Of a stretch of DNA of 64,000 nt, positions 1-8,293 are shown in pieces. Origin of the DNA: Fodinisporobacter ferrooxydans (GTDB taxonomy: Bacteria > Bacillota > Bacilli > Tumebacillales > MYW30-H2); contig NZ_CP089291.1 of NCBI RefSeq assembly GCF_022818495.1, positions 4,543,501-4,607,500 of the forward strand, in the 5' to 3' direction. Position 1 is the stretch's first letter. Each line of letters begins with the position of its first letter. Both the position numbers and the translations under genes were made by a program. Below the pieces are notes generated by a model. That model made no database searches. It was given only the letters and a program-made list of their open reading frames with translations, and had not been told where the DNA came from.

Positions 1-1
1 C

Positions 2-124
2 TACAAAGAAGATCGTCCAGTCTTCCAAGATCTCGTTCCGGGATATAAAGAAGAAGCAATTACAAGTCAAGAGTTGCGTTTGGATGATGAATACTTTGCA
101 AAAGTCATGAACCAATTCGCGTAA
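2..124 (+). CDS. C-terminal end of an unidentified protein (5' end outside window)
   Basis: An open frame runs from the window edge to a TAA at 122-124 and encodes about 40 residues ending in YFAKVMNQFA. The composition (charged, no membrane segment) is that of a normal cytosolic protein tail. I do not recognise the family from this fragment. It is followed by a short repeat element and then a terminator at 236-268, so it is the last gene of a rightward transcript that begins outside the window. Confidence 0.6.
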   Translation, partial: YKEDRPVFQDLVPGYKEEAITSQELRLDDEYFAKVMNQFA

Positions 125-130
125 AGCGCG

Positions 131-185
131 TGTTCAAAAATCGGTTAAGCAATCCGCCGTGGAATTTTGACTGCTTTTTTGAACA
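131..185. repeat. Internally deleted copy (55 bp) of the TGTTCAAAAAGT-ended repeat
   Basis: This begins TGTTCAAAAA and ends TTTTTTGAACA, and it carries the internal word CAATCCGCCGTGG. It matches both ends of the 145-bp elements at 34218-34362 and 62719-62863 but lacks about 90 bp of their middle. In the full copies the missing segment lies between two AAG triplets, which fits deletion between short direct repeats. It sits just after the stop codon of the preceding gene. Confidence 0.8.
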
Positions 186-198
186 TCCTCATAAAGGG

Positions 199-240
199 AA
201 ACTTGAATCAGGTGGAGTTTTTAACTCCATTGCGGAAAAA
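199..240 (+). repeat. Short intergenic repeat, AAACTTGAATC family, copy 1
   Basis: AAACTTGAATCAGGTG is followed by a GGAGTTTTTAACTCC mini-hairpin and CATTGC. The same order of words recurs at 5227-5265 with small indels. Both copies lie 3' of a rightward gene, and here the repeat directly abuts a terminator. Confidence 0.7.
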
Positions 241-268
241 CAGCCGTCCTTATGATCGGCTGTTTTTT
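236..268. terminator. Bidirectional rho-independent terminator
   Basis: AAAAACAGCCG, a 10-nt loop, then CGGCTGTTTTTT. The A-run on the left and T-run on the right allow it to serve both the rightward gene ending at 124 and the leftward Nudix gene ending at 307. Confidence 0.9.
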
Positions 269-306
269 CGTGTTCAAAGATAGTCCATCAGATAGACGAT
301 GATTCT

Positions 307-855
307 CTATGATTCCTGCTTGGTTGGTCCTTGTGGCAATGTCTTATTTCCCATGAAATGAAACGGGTGTTTTTTCACTTTTTTTACTATATGCCTATAT
401 ACTCCATCTTTCAAAATATAGCTAAACGCATCATCAATCTCTACACTCTGCCAATTGGGAAGCTGATCAAGCAGCATAATTTCTTCTGTTTCAAACCCCT
501 GAGGAAGCGGGTGCAAGCGATGGATGTCTGCAACATAAATGGATTTAATCATGGGTTCCGGCCGATTCGGGTGCAGCAAGCAATATTGTCCAATCCATTC
601 GATCGCTTGTGCTTCTCCTCCTGTTTCCTCGTATAATTCTCTGATTGTCGTCTGTATAGGGAATTCATCCGGTTCCCGTGTTCCTCCCGGCAGTTCCCAT
701 CCTCTATGCTGATGTTTCGTAAACAGGATTTTTCCGTGATAAAACGGAACAATCAATACTGTATTCGGCTCCACCCAATCTGCCGGGTCAAAGGAAAGGC
801 GAACGATTCCACCTTCTGCACCAGGGAACTCAACCACGTTTCTTCTCCTCCTCAA
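307..855 (-). CDS. ytkD: Nudix hydrolase, YtkD-like
   Basis: A 182-residue protein with a complete Nudix box at residues 58-80 (G-x5-E-x7-RELYEETG), the Mg-binding signature of nucleoside diphosphate-X hydrolases. The rest resembles Bacillus YtkD, a hydrolase reported to act on oxidised dGTP and on RNA 5'-triphosphates: WELPGG before the box and GQY/YVADI after it. Its start lies inside the end of the upstream flavoprotein gene (26-nt overlap), so the two are probably translated from one leftward transcript that ends at the terminator at 236-268. The family is clear; the exact substrate is inferred from the YtkD likeness. Confidence 0.85.
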   Translation of the reverse strand: MRRRRNVVEFPGAEGGIVRLSFDPADWVEPNTVLIVPFYHGKILFTKHQHRGWELPGGTREPDEFPIQTTIRELYEETGGEAQAIEWIGQYCLLHPNRPEPMIKSIYVADIHRLHPLPQGFETEEIMLLDQLPNWQSVEIDDAFSYILKDGVYRHIVKKVKKHPFHFMGNKTLPQGPTKQES

Positions 856-1759
856 TCAACATAGAGATTCGTTTTGCTGCAAGCATTCCTTGTCCAACGG
901 ACACAGCAATGCTGGAGTCATTGGAATGAACTTGCAGATCACCGATGCAGAAAATACTTTTTATGCTTGATTGGCCATGAAAGTCCACTGTACAATACCC
1001 CTCATGATCCATTTCTACAATCCCTTGCAATAGAATGGAATTGGGTTGTGTGCCAATGCGAACAAGTACTGCATCTGCGGGAATGACCTCCGATCGTATC
1101 GACAAGTCCGGATTGCCGACTTCCACACCATCAATTTTCATCGTACCAAAAATTTTCTGGACGGTTGATTGCGTACGTATCGCAATATGTGAATGATGTG
1201 TAATTTTTTGAATAAATTCATGACGCGCACGAAACTGTTTCGAACGATGAATCAATGTAACAAAAGCTCCTGCGTCTGCAAGCAAACATGCCCCTTCACA
1301 TGCTCTGTCTCCGCCCCCGACAACGACGACATGTTTTCCGCTAAACAATTCCCGATCACGGGTAGCAGAAATCGGTTGGCTCGCCAACAAGTGTGCGCCG
1401 GGAACTTGCAAACGCCTCTCCCTTGCCCCTGTAGCTACTATCAGGTATTGATACGCAATGCTCCCTGCTGTCGTATGTACAACTTGATTCTTGTCATCGA
1501 TCCTGGTTACTTGTCTTTGCAAATACACTTTTGCAAAAGTGGATTGCAAGTGTTTTTGGAACTCTTGTTGCAGCTTTGACCCCGTGGTTGCAGAAAAACC
1601 AGGATAGTCAATCAAATCATTTCTAATATTCACCAATTGACCGCCGATTTTGTCATTTTTTTCGAGAACGATCGTTGAAAGGCCCAATCTTGTACTCCAT
1701 ATCGCTGCTGATATTCCCGCCGGACCAGCCCCTATAATGACTACTTGATGCTGTTGCAT
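830..1759 (-). CDS. Thioredoxin reductase-like FAD/NAD(P)H oxidoreductase without CxxC
   Basis: 309 residues with the thioredoxin-reductase fold: FAD-binding GAGPAG at 11-16, the ATGARERR segment near 109-116, NAD(P)-binding GGGDRA at 148-153, and the C-terminal FAD motif GD near 273. The redox-active CATC pair expected at about 131-137 is replaced by SATRDRE, so it cannot reduce thioredoxin through the usual dithiol. It could instead be a ferredoxin-NADP reductase-like enzyme or a protein passing electrons to another acceptor. A strong AAGGAGGG precedes the ATG. It overlaps the Nudix gene, suggesting co-expression. Confidence 0.85.
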   Translation of the reverse strand: MQQHQVVIIGAGPAGISAAIWSTRLGLSTIVLEKNDKIGGQLVNIRNDLIDYPGFSATTGSKLQQEFQKHLQSTFAKVYLQRQVTRIDDKNQVVHTTAGSIAYQYLIVATGARERRLQVPGAHLLASQPISATRDRELFSGKHVVVVGGGDRACEGACLLADAGAFVTLIHRSKQFRARHEFIQKITHHSHIAIRTQSTVQKIFGTMKIDGVEVGNPDLSIRSEVIPADAVLVRIGTQPNSILLQGIVEMDHEGYCTVDFHGQSSIKSIFCIGDLQVHSNDSSIAVSVGQGMLAAKRISMLIEEEKKRG

Positions 1760-1943
1760 GGCAATCCCTCCTTATAGGCGGCTTGTTTTCTACCATACTG
1801 TGATTCGTCAAACACCCATTGCCAGTCATTTATCTGCCCAATATTTCTATTTATTTGTCTTTTCAATTCTGTCTTTTCTATTCGCCCCAAATTTGTTACA
1901 CTACATTTTATATCTTCTACTATTTTTGAAATGAGGGATTATG

Positions 1944-2222
1944 ATGACAGACAATTCCCATTGGTCAAATGTACATGTACCTGAACAAGCGGCTTTACTA
2001 AAAAAAGAGACATATGAATATACGGTTCGTGAACGCTCATTTGTCATTGAATTGTTTGAACAATCGGACGGAATGTTTTATGCAATCGGCGTGCCAAAAC
2101 ATGAAGAGCGTCTTATTATTTATGGCAGCAATATTGTGGAAAGCAGACCAAAAGCATTGCAACTCGTGATCGACAAAATCGAACGGGAAGCAGGTACTCT
2201 TGATTATTTCAGCGAGTGCTAG
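1944..2222 (+). CDS. Small protein of unknown function
   Basis: A 92-residue soluble acidic protein. Two ATGs stand in tandem at 1941 and 1944; the second is chosen because GAGGG at 1933-1937 then has a 6-nt spacer. I see no known motif. The middle segment (strand-like FVIELFEQ, MFYAIGV, RLIIYGS, followed by a helix KALQLVIDKIEREAG) suggests a small alpha/beta fold. The gene stands alone, divergent from the flavoprotein and convergent with yuiD. Confidence 0.65.
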   Translation: MTDNSHWSNVHVPEQAALLKKETYEYTVRERSFVIELFEQSDGMFYAIGVPKHEERLIIYGSNIVESRPKALQLVIDKIEREAGTLDYFSEC

Positions 2223-2256
2223 CTTGATGCAAGGAAACGCTTTATTCAACAACGGA

Positions 2257-2287
2257 ATTGACGGAAGGCTTGTCCCATTCCGTCAAT
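2257..2287. terminator. Hairpin between convergent genes, probable terminator
   Basis: ATTGACGGAA, an 11-nt loop, and TTCCGTCAAT form a perfect 10-bp stem, followed by CCTCCGCTTTTTA. The T-run is displaced by 6 nt, so termination strength is uncertain, but the position between the stops of the convergent genes at 2222 and 2346 fits. Confidence 0.6.
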
Positions 2288-2345
2288 CCTCCGCTTTTTA
2301 TACCTGGCGCATGATAGAAATTTTAATTTTGAACGATTCTTACAT

Positions 2346-2828
2346 TTACCATAAACGCCATGTAAAAACACCAATGCAAATCCCTAAAATAGCTCCCGCC
2401 AATACTTCCGTGGGCTGATGTCCCAGCATCTCCTTCAGTTGTTTGCTCTTTTTCCAATGAAAATGATGACTGGGACCGCGGGATTCGATATGCTTCTCAA
2501 ACTCGGCCTCCAATTTGTTAATTGCCATCGCCTGCTCTCCTGCATGCCTGCGGATTCCCGCAGCGTCATACATGACGATCATTCCCAGTGTCATTGCAAT
2601 TGCAAACAATGAAGAAGACAATCCATGGCGAAGACCGACTGCAGTGGTTAAGGCCATGACAGATGCGCTGTGAGAGCTCGGCATTCCGCCTGTACTCAAT
2701 ACAGAAGCGATATTCCATTTTCCATGCAACAACTTATGAATGAAAGGTTTCAACCCTTGTGCAATTAAGACACCAAGTAATGCGGCAACCAACGGAAAAT
2801 TAGTAAAAATATTGATAAGAATCCGCAT
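2346..2828 (-). CDS. yuiD: Divergent PAP2 family membrane protein, YuiD-like
   Basis: 160 residues with about four hydrophobic segments and the motif GGMPSSHSASV at 47-57, which is the conserved SxxxSH core of the DUF212/YuiD group of phosphatidic acid phosphatase-like proteins. Length matches the family. It is an integral membrane protein of unproven substrate. The gene follows the radical SAM gene in the same direction, with a possible tiny ORF bridging the two. Confidence 0.85.
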   Translation of the reverse strand: MRILINIFTNFPLVAALLGVLIAQGLKPFIHKLLHGKWNIASVLSTGGMPSSHSASVMALTTAVGLRHGLSSSLFAIAMTLGMIVMYDAAGIRRHAGEQAMAINKLEAEFEKHIESRGPSHHFHWKKSKQLKEMLGHQPTEVLAGAILGICIGVFTWRLW

Positions 2829-2931
2829 GGCACTCTCTCCTCTTATGATCAGAGATCAGATCGTAGTAGTAATGTATCGCTAGTTTTTCTAATGCAGGAT
2901 CATTTGGATCTGTCAAAATACGACTGTCCAT
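2800..2931 (-). CDS. Possible 43-residue small protein between the radical SAM gene and yuiD
   Basis: An ATG at 2931 lies inside the 3' end of the radical SAM gene in another frame and opens a 43-codon frame beginning MDSRILTDPNDPALEKLAIH. It ends inside the start of yuiD. The overlaps with both neighbours would fit translational coupling, and the composition is protein-like. No family is recognised, and the upstream AGGGAC is 12 nt away, so this is tentative. Confidence 0.3.
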   Translation of the reverse strand: MDSRILTDPNDPALEKLAIHYYYDLISDHKRRECHADSYQYFY

Positions 2932-4730
2932 ATTTTCTGTCCCTGTTTATCAAAAGGATATAATACAACAAAGTGTTGTTGATTCGATATCAGAACGATC
3001 CGTTTATGCTCAAGCCACTGTTTTACGTCAAATGGCAATAAACCGACCCAGGCATGTTTCAATACGTGTTCCGTTGCATATAAGGATGGATCCCCTATCC
3101 TTTCGTCTTTCATGTTTTGAAGCTGCTTGCTTACATGGGAAGCCCTTTGATATTGCTCTTGCCGACTGGTCATCGGCTCCCAAGGAATATGCCTGGGCCG
3201 ATGATTGGCATGCATCACGTAGTCCAATTGCATCAAGCCGGAAACAACGGAAAGATTCAAGTTCACAAGATTTTCTTCAGCACGGTTTGACTCTGCATCG
3301 GCAAGTTGTTTGGCATGTTTTAAAAATTCCAATAGCCTTGAAAATAAATCCTCATATTGATGACCCAATCGCTGCCAGCCATTTGCCTCCCAAAAATCCC
3401 CAAATGCTTGAAAGAAATCAAAGGGAGAGGAATAGATTTGATCGACCAAATAGGTTACAGTATGGTCCATTTTATGATCATTCCAGAATTTCTCAAGAAT
3501 ATCTTCCAAACGTTTCAGTCGGATCATATCGGAATAGGATAATACGTCATTTCCCAAAATTTCATAAGGAGCGTGTTCCATATACTGATACCCATACTGT
3601 TTTGCTTGATGACGCATTCCCGTACCGCGCAACATTTTTAGAAACCCTAACTGCAATTCATCCGGCTGCAATGCAAACACATCATTAAATGTCTTCCGAA
3701 ATGAATGATAGTCCTCATGTGGCAGCCCGGCAATTAGATCGAGGTGCTGGACAATTTTTTTCGAATCCCGAATAATGGAAACCGTACGGGCAAGCTTTTC
3801 AAAATTTTGATGTCGCTTCACTGCATGATTGGAAAGATCATTGGTGGACTGTACGCCAATCTCAAAACGAAACAAATCGGGAGGCGCTTCTGCAGCAAGA
3901 AATTCCAATACTTCCGGCCGCATGATATCAGCAGTGATTTCAAAATGAAAGGTGGTGTTTTTATGATATCCAATTAAAAACTTGAATATCTCCATTGCAT
4001 ATTCTTTATTAATGTTGAATGTGCGATCGACAAATTTTATCTGTTTCACACCAAAATCGATCAATCGCCGCAAATCTCGCTTAATGCGATCTAAAGAAAA
4101 ATAGCGTACACCTTCTTCGATCGAAGACAGGCAAAATTGGCAGCGAAACGGACATCCGCGGCTGGCTTCAAAATACACGATACGATTGCGAAGCTCCTCC
4201 AAATGCGTTTCATAAGGACTTGGAATGGCATCCAACGCAGCGATTTTATCACTCGGAAACGTGGAATGAATGCTTCCTTCCATCGATCGATAGTAAATCC
4301 CCCGCACATCTCTTACATCCGCCAACCGCGGTTGCTGCTTTGACTCCGAACAGCTTTGCAAGATTTGATAAAAAGTGGCTTCTCCCTCCCCTTGTGCAAT
4401 GCAGTCGACCACAGGAAGCCGCTCCATCCAATATCGAGTATCATATGATACCTCGGGTCCGCCCAATACGATAAACGCATTTGGCAATACCTTTCGCAAC
4501 ATGTCAAGAACGGGAACGGTCTGTTCGATGTTCCATATATAGCAGGAAAAACCAATGACGTCCGGCTTTTCCTGATAAATCTTACTCACAATATTCATCG
4601 GTACATCATGAATGGTGAATTCAAGTAACGATGTATCCGGAAAATCCGCTTCCACTTGACTGCGCAGATATCGCAATGCCAATGATGCATGTATAAACTT
4701 CGCATTTAATGTTGCAAGAACGACTTTCAT
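2913..4730 (-). CDS. B12-binding domain radical SAM protein (DUF4080 type)
   Basis: 605 residues. The N-terminal 130 residues form a cobalamin-binding-like Rossmann domain (MKVVLATLNAKFIHASLALRYL, GFSCYIWN, VLGGPEVSYD). The radical SAM cluster motif C193-x3-C197-x2-C200 (CPFRCQFC) follows, then a TIM-barrel region with GLPHEDYHSF. The C-terminal 150 residues resemble the DUF4080 extension. Such proteins probably carry out radical methylation or rearrangement of an unknown substrate. It stands upstream of yuiD on the same strand and is divergent from yunC. Confidence 0.85.
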   Translation of the reverse strand: MKVVLATLNAKFIHASLALRYLRSQVEADFPDTSLLEFTIHDVPMNIVSKIYQEKPDVIGFSCYIWNIEQTVPVLDMLRKVLPNAFIVLGGPEVSYDTRYWMERLPVVDCIAQGEGEATFYQILQSCSESKQQPRLADVRDVRGIYYRSMEGSIHSTFPSDKIAALDAIPSPYETHLEELRNRIVYFEASRGCPFRCQFCLSSIEEGVRYFSLDRIKRDLRRLIDFGVKQIKFVDRTFNINKEYAMEIFKFLIGYHKNTTFHFEITADIMRPEVLEFLAAEAPPDLFRFEIGVQSTNDLSNHAVKRHQNFEKLARTVSIIRDSKKIVQHLDLIAGLPHEDYHSFRKTFNDVFALQPDELQLGFLKMLRGTGMRHQAKQYGYQYMEHAPYEILGNDVLSYSDMIRLKRLEDILEKFWNDHKMDHTVTYLVDQIYSSPFDFFQAFGDFWEANGWQRLGHQYEDLFSRLLEFLKHAKQLADAESNRAEENLVNLNLSVVSGLMQLDYVMHANHRPRHIPWEPMTSRQEQYQRASHVSKQLQNMKDERIGDPSLYATEHVLKHAWVGLLPFDVKQWLEHKRIVLISNQQHFVVLYPFDKQGQKIWTVVF

Positions 4731-4907
4731 AAAAAACTCCTTGTTTTATGGATTCCTGCTTTACACGATCCTGACACTTGACAAGCAAAAACAACTCACT
4801 TCTGTGTCAATTCACAAATCTTAGGTAAAAAACATAGTTTGTTATGTGGAACGATTCATTCGTACGGTTCTCAAATCCCTTACTTTAAGATTACAGGAGG
4901 AATCCAT

Positions 4908-5219
4908 ATGGTGCAAATGTTTCCGGTGCAAATTGAGGATAAAACAGCAATTGCTGTTTCTGTTGCACTTCCAAAAACAAATCTGCTTGTAGTCTCCACA
5001 GAGATTGGATATATCATGTGCGGTGCATTGGATGTACAACTACTCAATGACAAATTGGCAGACCGCAAAATTATTGCCGGTCGTGCCGTTGGCGTAAAAA
5101 CCATCGAGCAGCTCTTGTCAGCACCTCTTGAATCTGTGACAGCAGAAGCTGAAACGATTGGAATACATTCAGGCACGACTGGCCATGATGCCATAAAAAT
5201 CATGCTCGAACATGCTTGA
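4908..5219 (+). CDS. yunC: YunC-like DUF1805 protein
   Basis: 103 residues. The ATG at 4908 is chosen over the upstream frame opening because ACAGGAGG at 4893-4900 is correctly spaced before it. The sequence matches Bacillus YunC (DUF1805): the VALPKTNLLVVSTEIGYIMCGALDV core, then GRAVGVKTIEQLL. The function of the family is unknown. It is monocistronic and divergent from the radical SAM gene, and is followed at once by an AAACTTGAATC repeat. Confidence 0.8.
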   Translation: MVQMFPVQIEDKTAIAVSVALPKTNLLVVSTEIGYIMCGALDVQLLNDKLADRKIIAGRAVGVKTIEQLLSAPLESVTAEAETIGIHSGTTGHDAIKIMLEHA

Positions 5220-5226
5220 TAAAGTA

Positions 5227-5265
5227 AAACTTGAATCAGGTGAGTTTTTACTCCATTGCAAAAAA
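5227..5265 (+). repeat. Short intergenic repeat, AAACTTGAATC family, copy 2
   Basis: AAACTTGAATCAGGTG, then GAGTTTTTACTC, then CATTGCAAAAAA. It shares word order with 199-240, with single-base losses in the hairpin. It begins 7 nt after the yunC stop codon. Confidence 0.7.
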
Positions 5266-5283
5266 CGACCATCTCAACAGTAT

Positions 5284-5314
5284 AAAAAAAGCGGACAAAG
5301 GAAATTGTCCGCTT
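5284..5314 (-). terminator. Rho-independent terminator of the GT2 gene
   Basis: Read leftward, AAGCGGACAA, a 6-nt loop, and TTGTCCGCTT are followed by a run of T (the AAAAAAA at 5284-5290 on the plus strand). It lies about 100 nt past the stop of the glycosyltransferase. Confidence 0.85.
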
Positions 5315-5415
5315 CTCCTGCAACAAAAGTTGTAACTTGGCAACTTACAATAAACGAATCAACTTAAAAAAGTGGATCAATTTTTACCAATTCTCATTCG
5401 GGTTTTAAACATCCA

Positions 5416-6666
5416 TTAATTGCGAATTCGCAAATCTTCTACACGAATCGCTCTTGTATGAAGCGTATGACTCCAAACCCTGTTGTTTTTTGTAACATAC
5501 GCTTTTGCCGTTACCGGTATCCAGGTTAATGCAAACAACGGGAAAATCAATATCCCGATATATGCTTTCCAACTGACTCGCTCCAACATTAACGCATATG
5601 GAATTTGGATATACATGCCAATATTTACTGCAATCCAGAACCAAGCGGGCAAAAGCTTCGATAAATGCGTAAAGTGCCAGAAATCCGGGATTGCCACTTG
5701 AAATAACAGCAATATGGACGTAAAGAATATCAGAAGAAATCGCATCGGCTGGAACAAATACAGCGCAGCGTCCAATTTTGCCAAATTGCGTTCTTTGATA
5801 CTCTTTGTGAGCAAAGGCCACATGAATTTGCTTGCACAGCTAAAATGTCCTTGCATCCAACGCAATCGTTGACGCATGGACGCCCGCAAGGAAACCGGCT
5901 TTTCGTCAAACACCTTTGCGGAGTGCACCCATGTCGGATAAATTCCTCTCTGCACACAGCGTACGCCAAACTCCAAATCTTCTGTAAGGCTTGTTGCGCC
6001 CCAGCCGATTTCTTTCAACAATTGCATATCAATGCACAGTCCGGTACCACCCAACGCACAAGACAAGCCCATATTATACCTTGCCAATTGCCACATCCGA
6101 TTGGTAAACCAATAGGATATTGCCATGGAAATACTCACCCAGGAATCGTAAGGATTTTTTATATCGAGATACCCCTGCATCACTTTTTTTCCTTGGCAAA
6201 GCTTCTCGTTCATCTCGGTCAGGAAGTTTGGAGCCGCCAGATTGTCGGCATCGAACATAACCACGGCATCATACTCTTTTTCGCCTTCCCATAACCGCTC
6301 CAGCATCCATTCAATGCCATAGCCTTTGCCTTTCTTCTCTTCGTCAAACCGCTCGCACGCAATCGCTCCATGCTCACGGGAAACTTTGGCCGTACCATCC
6401 GAACAATTGTCACAAATTACATATATGTCATACAGTTCTTTCGGGTAATCCATCTGTTTTAAATTGTCAATTAAATAACCAACCACTTGTTCTTCATTGT
6501 GTGCCGCAATCAACACTGCAAAACGTTTTTGTGGCGCGTATTGAATCACTTCTTTCTTGCGGTACAATCCAAATGCGGATAAAACGACCTGGTATGCACC
6601 GATCGCTGCAATACCGCCTTGCAGCGTCAGAAAAGCGCCATCGAAAATACTTTGCAACATACTCAT
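5416..6666 (-). CDS. Processive-type family 2 glycosyltransferase, membrane bound
   Basis: 416 residues. The ATG at 6666 is preferred to the TTG at 6675 because GGGGGA then has a 9-nt spacer. A first membrane segment (8-32) precedes a GT-A domain with NEEQ, DAD (about 139-141), TED (about 228) and QRLRW (about 266-270). This is the D,D,D,QxxRW pattern of cellulose or hyaluronan synthase-like enzymes. Three further membrane segments follow (about 300-395). It probably polymerises or transfers a sugar at the inner membrane face; donor and product cannot be read. It is a single-gene unit ended by the terminator at 5284-5314. Confidence 0.85.
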   Translation of the reverse strand: MSMLQSIFDGAFLTLQGGIAAIGAYQVVLSAFGLYRKKEVIQYAPQKRFAVLIAAHNEEQVVGYLIDNLKQMDYPKELYDIYVICDNCSDGTAKVSREHGAIACERFDEEKKGKGYGIEWMLERLWEGEKEYDAVVMFDADNLAAPNFLTEMNEKLCQGKKVMQGYLDIKNPYDSWVSISMAISYWFTNRMWQLARYNMGLSCALGGTGLCIDMQLLKEIGWGATSLTEDLEFGVRCVQRGIYPTWVHSAKVFDEKPVSLRASMRQRLRWMQGHFSCASKFMWPLLTKSIKERNLAKLDAALYLFQPMRFLLIFFTSILLLFQVAIPDFWHFTHLSKLLPAWFWIAVNIGMYIQIPYALMLERVSWKAYIGILIFPLFALTWIPVTAKAYVTKNNRVWSHTLHTRAIRVEDLRIRN

Positions 6667-6930
6667 GGAATACAATCCCCCGTTTGTTATGCAAACTTAT
6701 TCAAGTTTGATCCGGTTTCGATTATTTACACTACCATTCATTTTCCAACTTCGCACATTGCCTGTCAATGCTTTCTTTAAACACTTGCGAAAGCTGGAAA
6801 ACTCAGGATACTCTAATTAAGCATTTCTACACTATACCATGGTGAAATGCAAAATACAAATGTTAATATTTTCATGAATCAGTGACGCTTGTCACTTGGT
6901 GCAGGGGCGGGCATGATTACACATCCATGT

Positions 6931-8193
6931 TTATGCCTCCAATTTAAGAATTCTCGTCAGCAGCTTTTCTCCTTCCGAACGTTCCACCAATAGATCCTTG
7001 GGATAGTACATTCGATTTTCTGTGCGAGGCGTCAAAGATCGAATGACCGGAGAAATTTCGGCAATATCCTGACAATGATTGTTTTCATCGCAGCAATAAA
7101 TTCCTTGCCGATATAAATATCCATCTGTCGTTGTTTGCCGAAATTCCAGATAGGATGCCGGATCAATCCCCAACTTTTGAAAGGATTCCATAAATTCACA
7201 CATTTGTTCATGTGAAATGTTTTTATAAGAAATGGACTTGAATAACCTGCGGGTCAACAAGCGATCGGAAAGATCGCGCAAAATCGGATCTTCTTCTTTT
7301 GCCCAACGCCGAACGATGGAAAGAAGCATGACATCATCCAACTGCATATATTCATCCACTGGCATCTCCGCTACTTGATCGGCAAAAAGCCACACCAATT
7401 CCGCCGGTATGTAGGAAAGCACCTGATTTTGATAGCAATCTGTCGCACGCTGCAAAATTTTTTCGATCAATACGTCCGCACCAATTGTAACTTTGTGCTG
7501 ATACACTTGTGAGTACATAAAATAACGAGCCAATAAATATTGCTCGACCGTATGTATGCCGCTTGCTTTCACAACGACCATATTCTCTGCGGGACGCATC
7601 ACCCGAATCAAACGTTCCAGTTCGAATTTCCCGTATATCACTCCCGTTGCTGTCGCATCCCTTAGCAGATAATCCATTCGATCCACGTCCAATTGGCTGG
7701 ATATCAGTTGATGCAGGATCGGATACTCCGACTCTTTTCGCAACACCCGTACCACATCGAAGGCAAATGCATCGTCCATTTGTGAAAAAATCTGTTGCAA
7801 TTCCGCATCTTCCAAAAGAATCCGCGCTGTCCAGGATTCATGGTGACAGCGGAAACAACGTTCAAATGTATGGGAAAACGGCCCATGTCCAATATCATGC
7901 AATAACGCCGCAGATAATGCAAGTTTCTCCAAACGCTCATCCGGATTCCAGCCATGATTGCGCTTGAAGTGGGAAATCACTTGGCGCATGGTGTCATAGG
8001 TGCCTAAAGAATGAGCAAACCGGCTATGTTCGGCACCGTGAAATGTAAGATAGGACGTACCCAGTTGTTTGATAAATCGCAATCGCTGCATTGCTTTCGT
8101 ATTGATTAAATCCCATATAAATCGATCTTTGACATATAAATAATCATGCACAGGGTCTTTAAACACTTTCTCTTCCATGAATGATCCCGACAT
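6931..8193 (-). CDS. HD domain phosphohydrolase, YwfO-like
   Basis: 421 residues from the ATG at 8193 (GGAG at 8203-8206, 9-nt spacer). A longer frame exists upstream but would cover the divergent gene at 8294. The family opening KVFKDPVHDYL is followed by HSRFAHSLG and LLHDIGHGPFSH, the H...HD metal-binding pattern, and SSQLDVDRMDYLLRD, typical of SAMHD1/dGTPase-like bacterial proteins such as Bacillus YwfO. It likely hydrolyses nucleotide phosphates; the substrate is not shown by sequence. Confidence 0.85.
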   Translation of the reverse strand: MSGSFMEEKVFKDPVHDYLYVKDRFIWDLINTKAMQRLRFIKQLGTSYLTFHGAEHSRFAHSLGTYDTMRQVISHFKRNHGWNPDERLEKLALSAALLHDIGHGPFSHTFERCFRCHHESWTARILLEDAELQQIFSQMDDAFAFDVVRVLRKESEYPILHQLISSQLDVDRMDYLLRDATATGVIYGKFELERLIRVMRPAENMVVVKASGIHTVEQYLLARYFMYSQVYQHKVTIGADVLIEKILQRATDCYQNQVLSYIPAELVWLFADQVAEMPVDEYMQLDDVMLLSIVRRWAKEEDPILRDLSDRLLTRRLFKSISYKNISHEQMCEFMESFQKLGIDPASYLEFRQTTTDGYLYRQGIYCCDENNHCQDIAEISPVIRSLTPRTENRMYYPKDLLVERSEGEKLLTRILKLEA

Positions 8194-8293
8194 CCAATCA
8201 CGCTCCGAAAGCTGATATTTTTTTCCGATTGTCGTATAATATTGCTGGTACTGAGATCTTACTGATGATTTTATGAATAAAGGAGTCTCGGAC

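Noticed and set aside
3032-3688. Rightward 218-codon frame inside the radical SAM gene
   Set aside because: Antisense shadow of a well-recognised protein, with no ribosome binding site.
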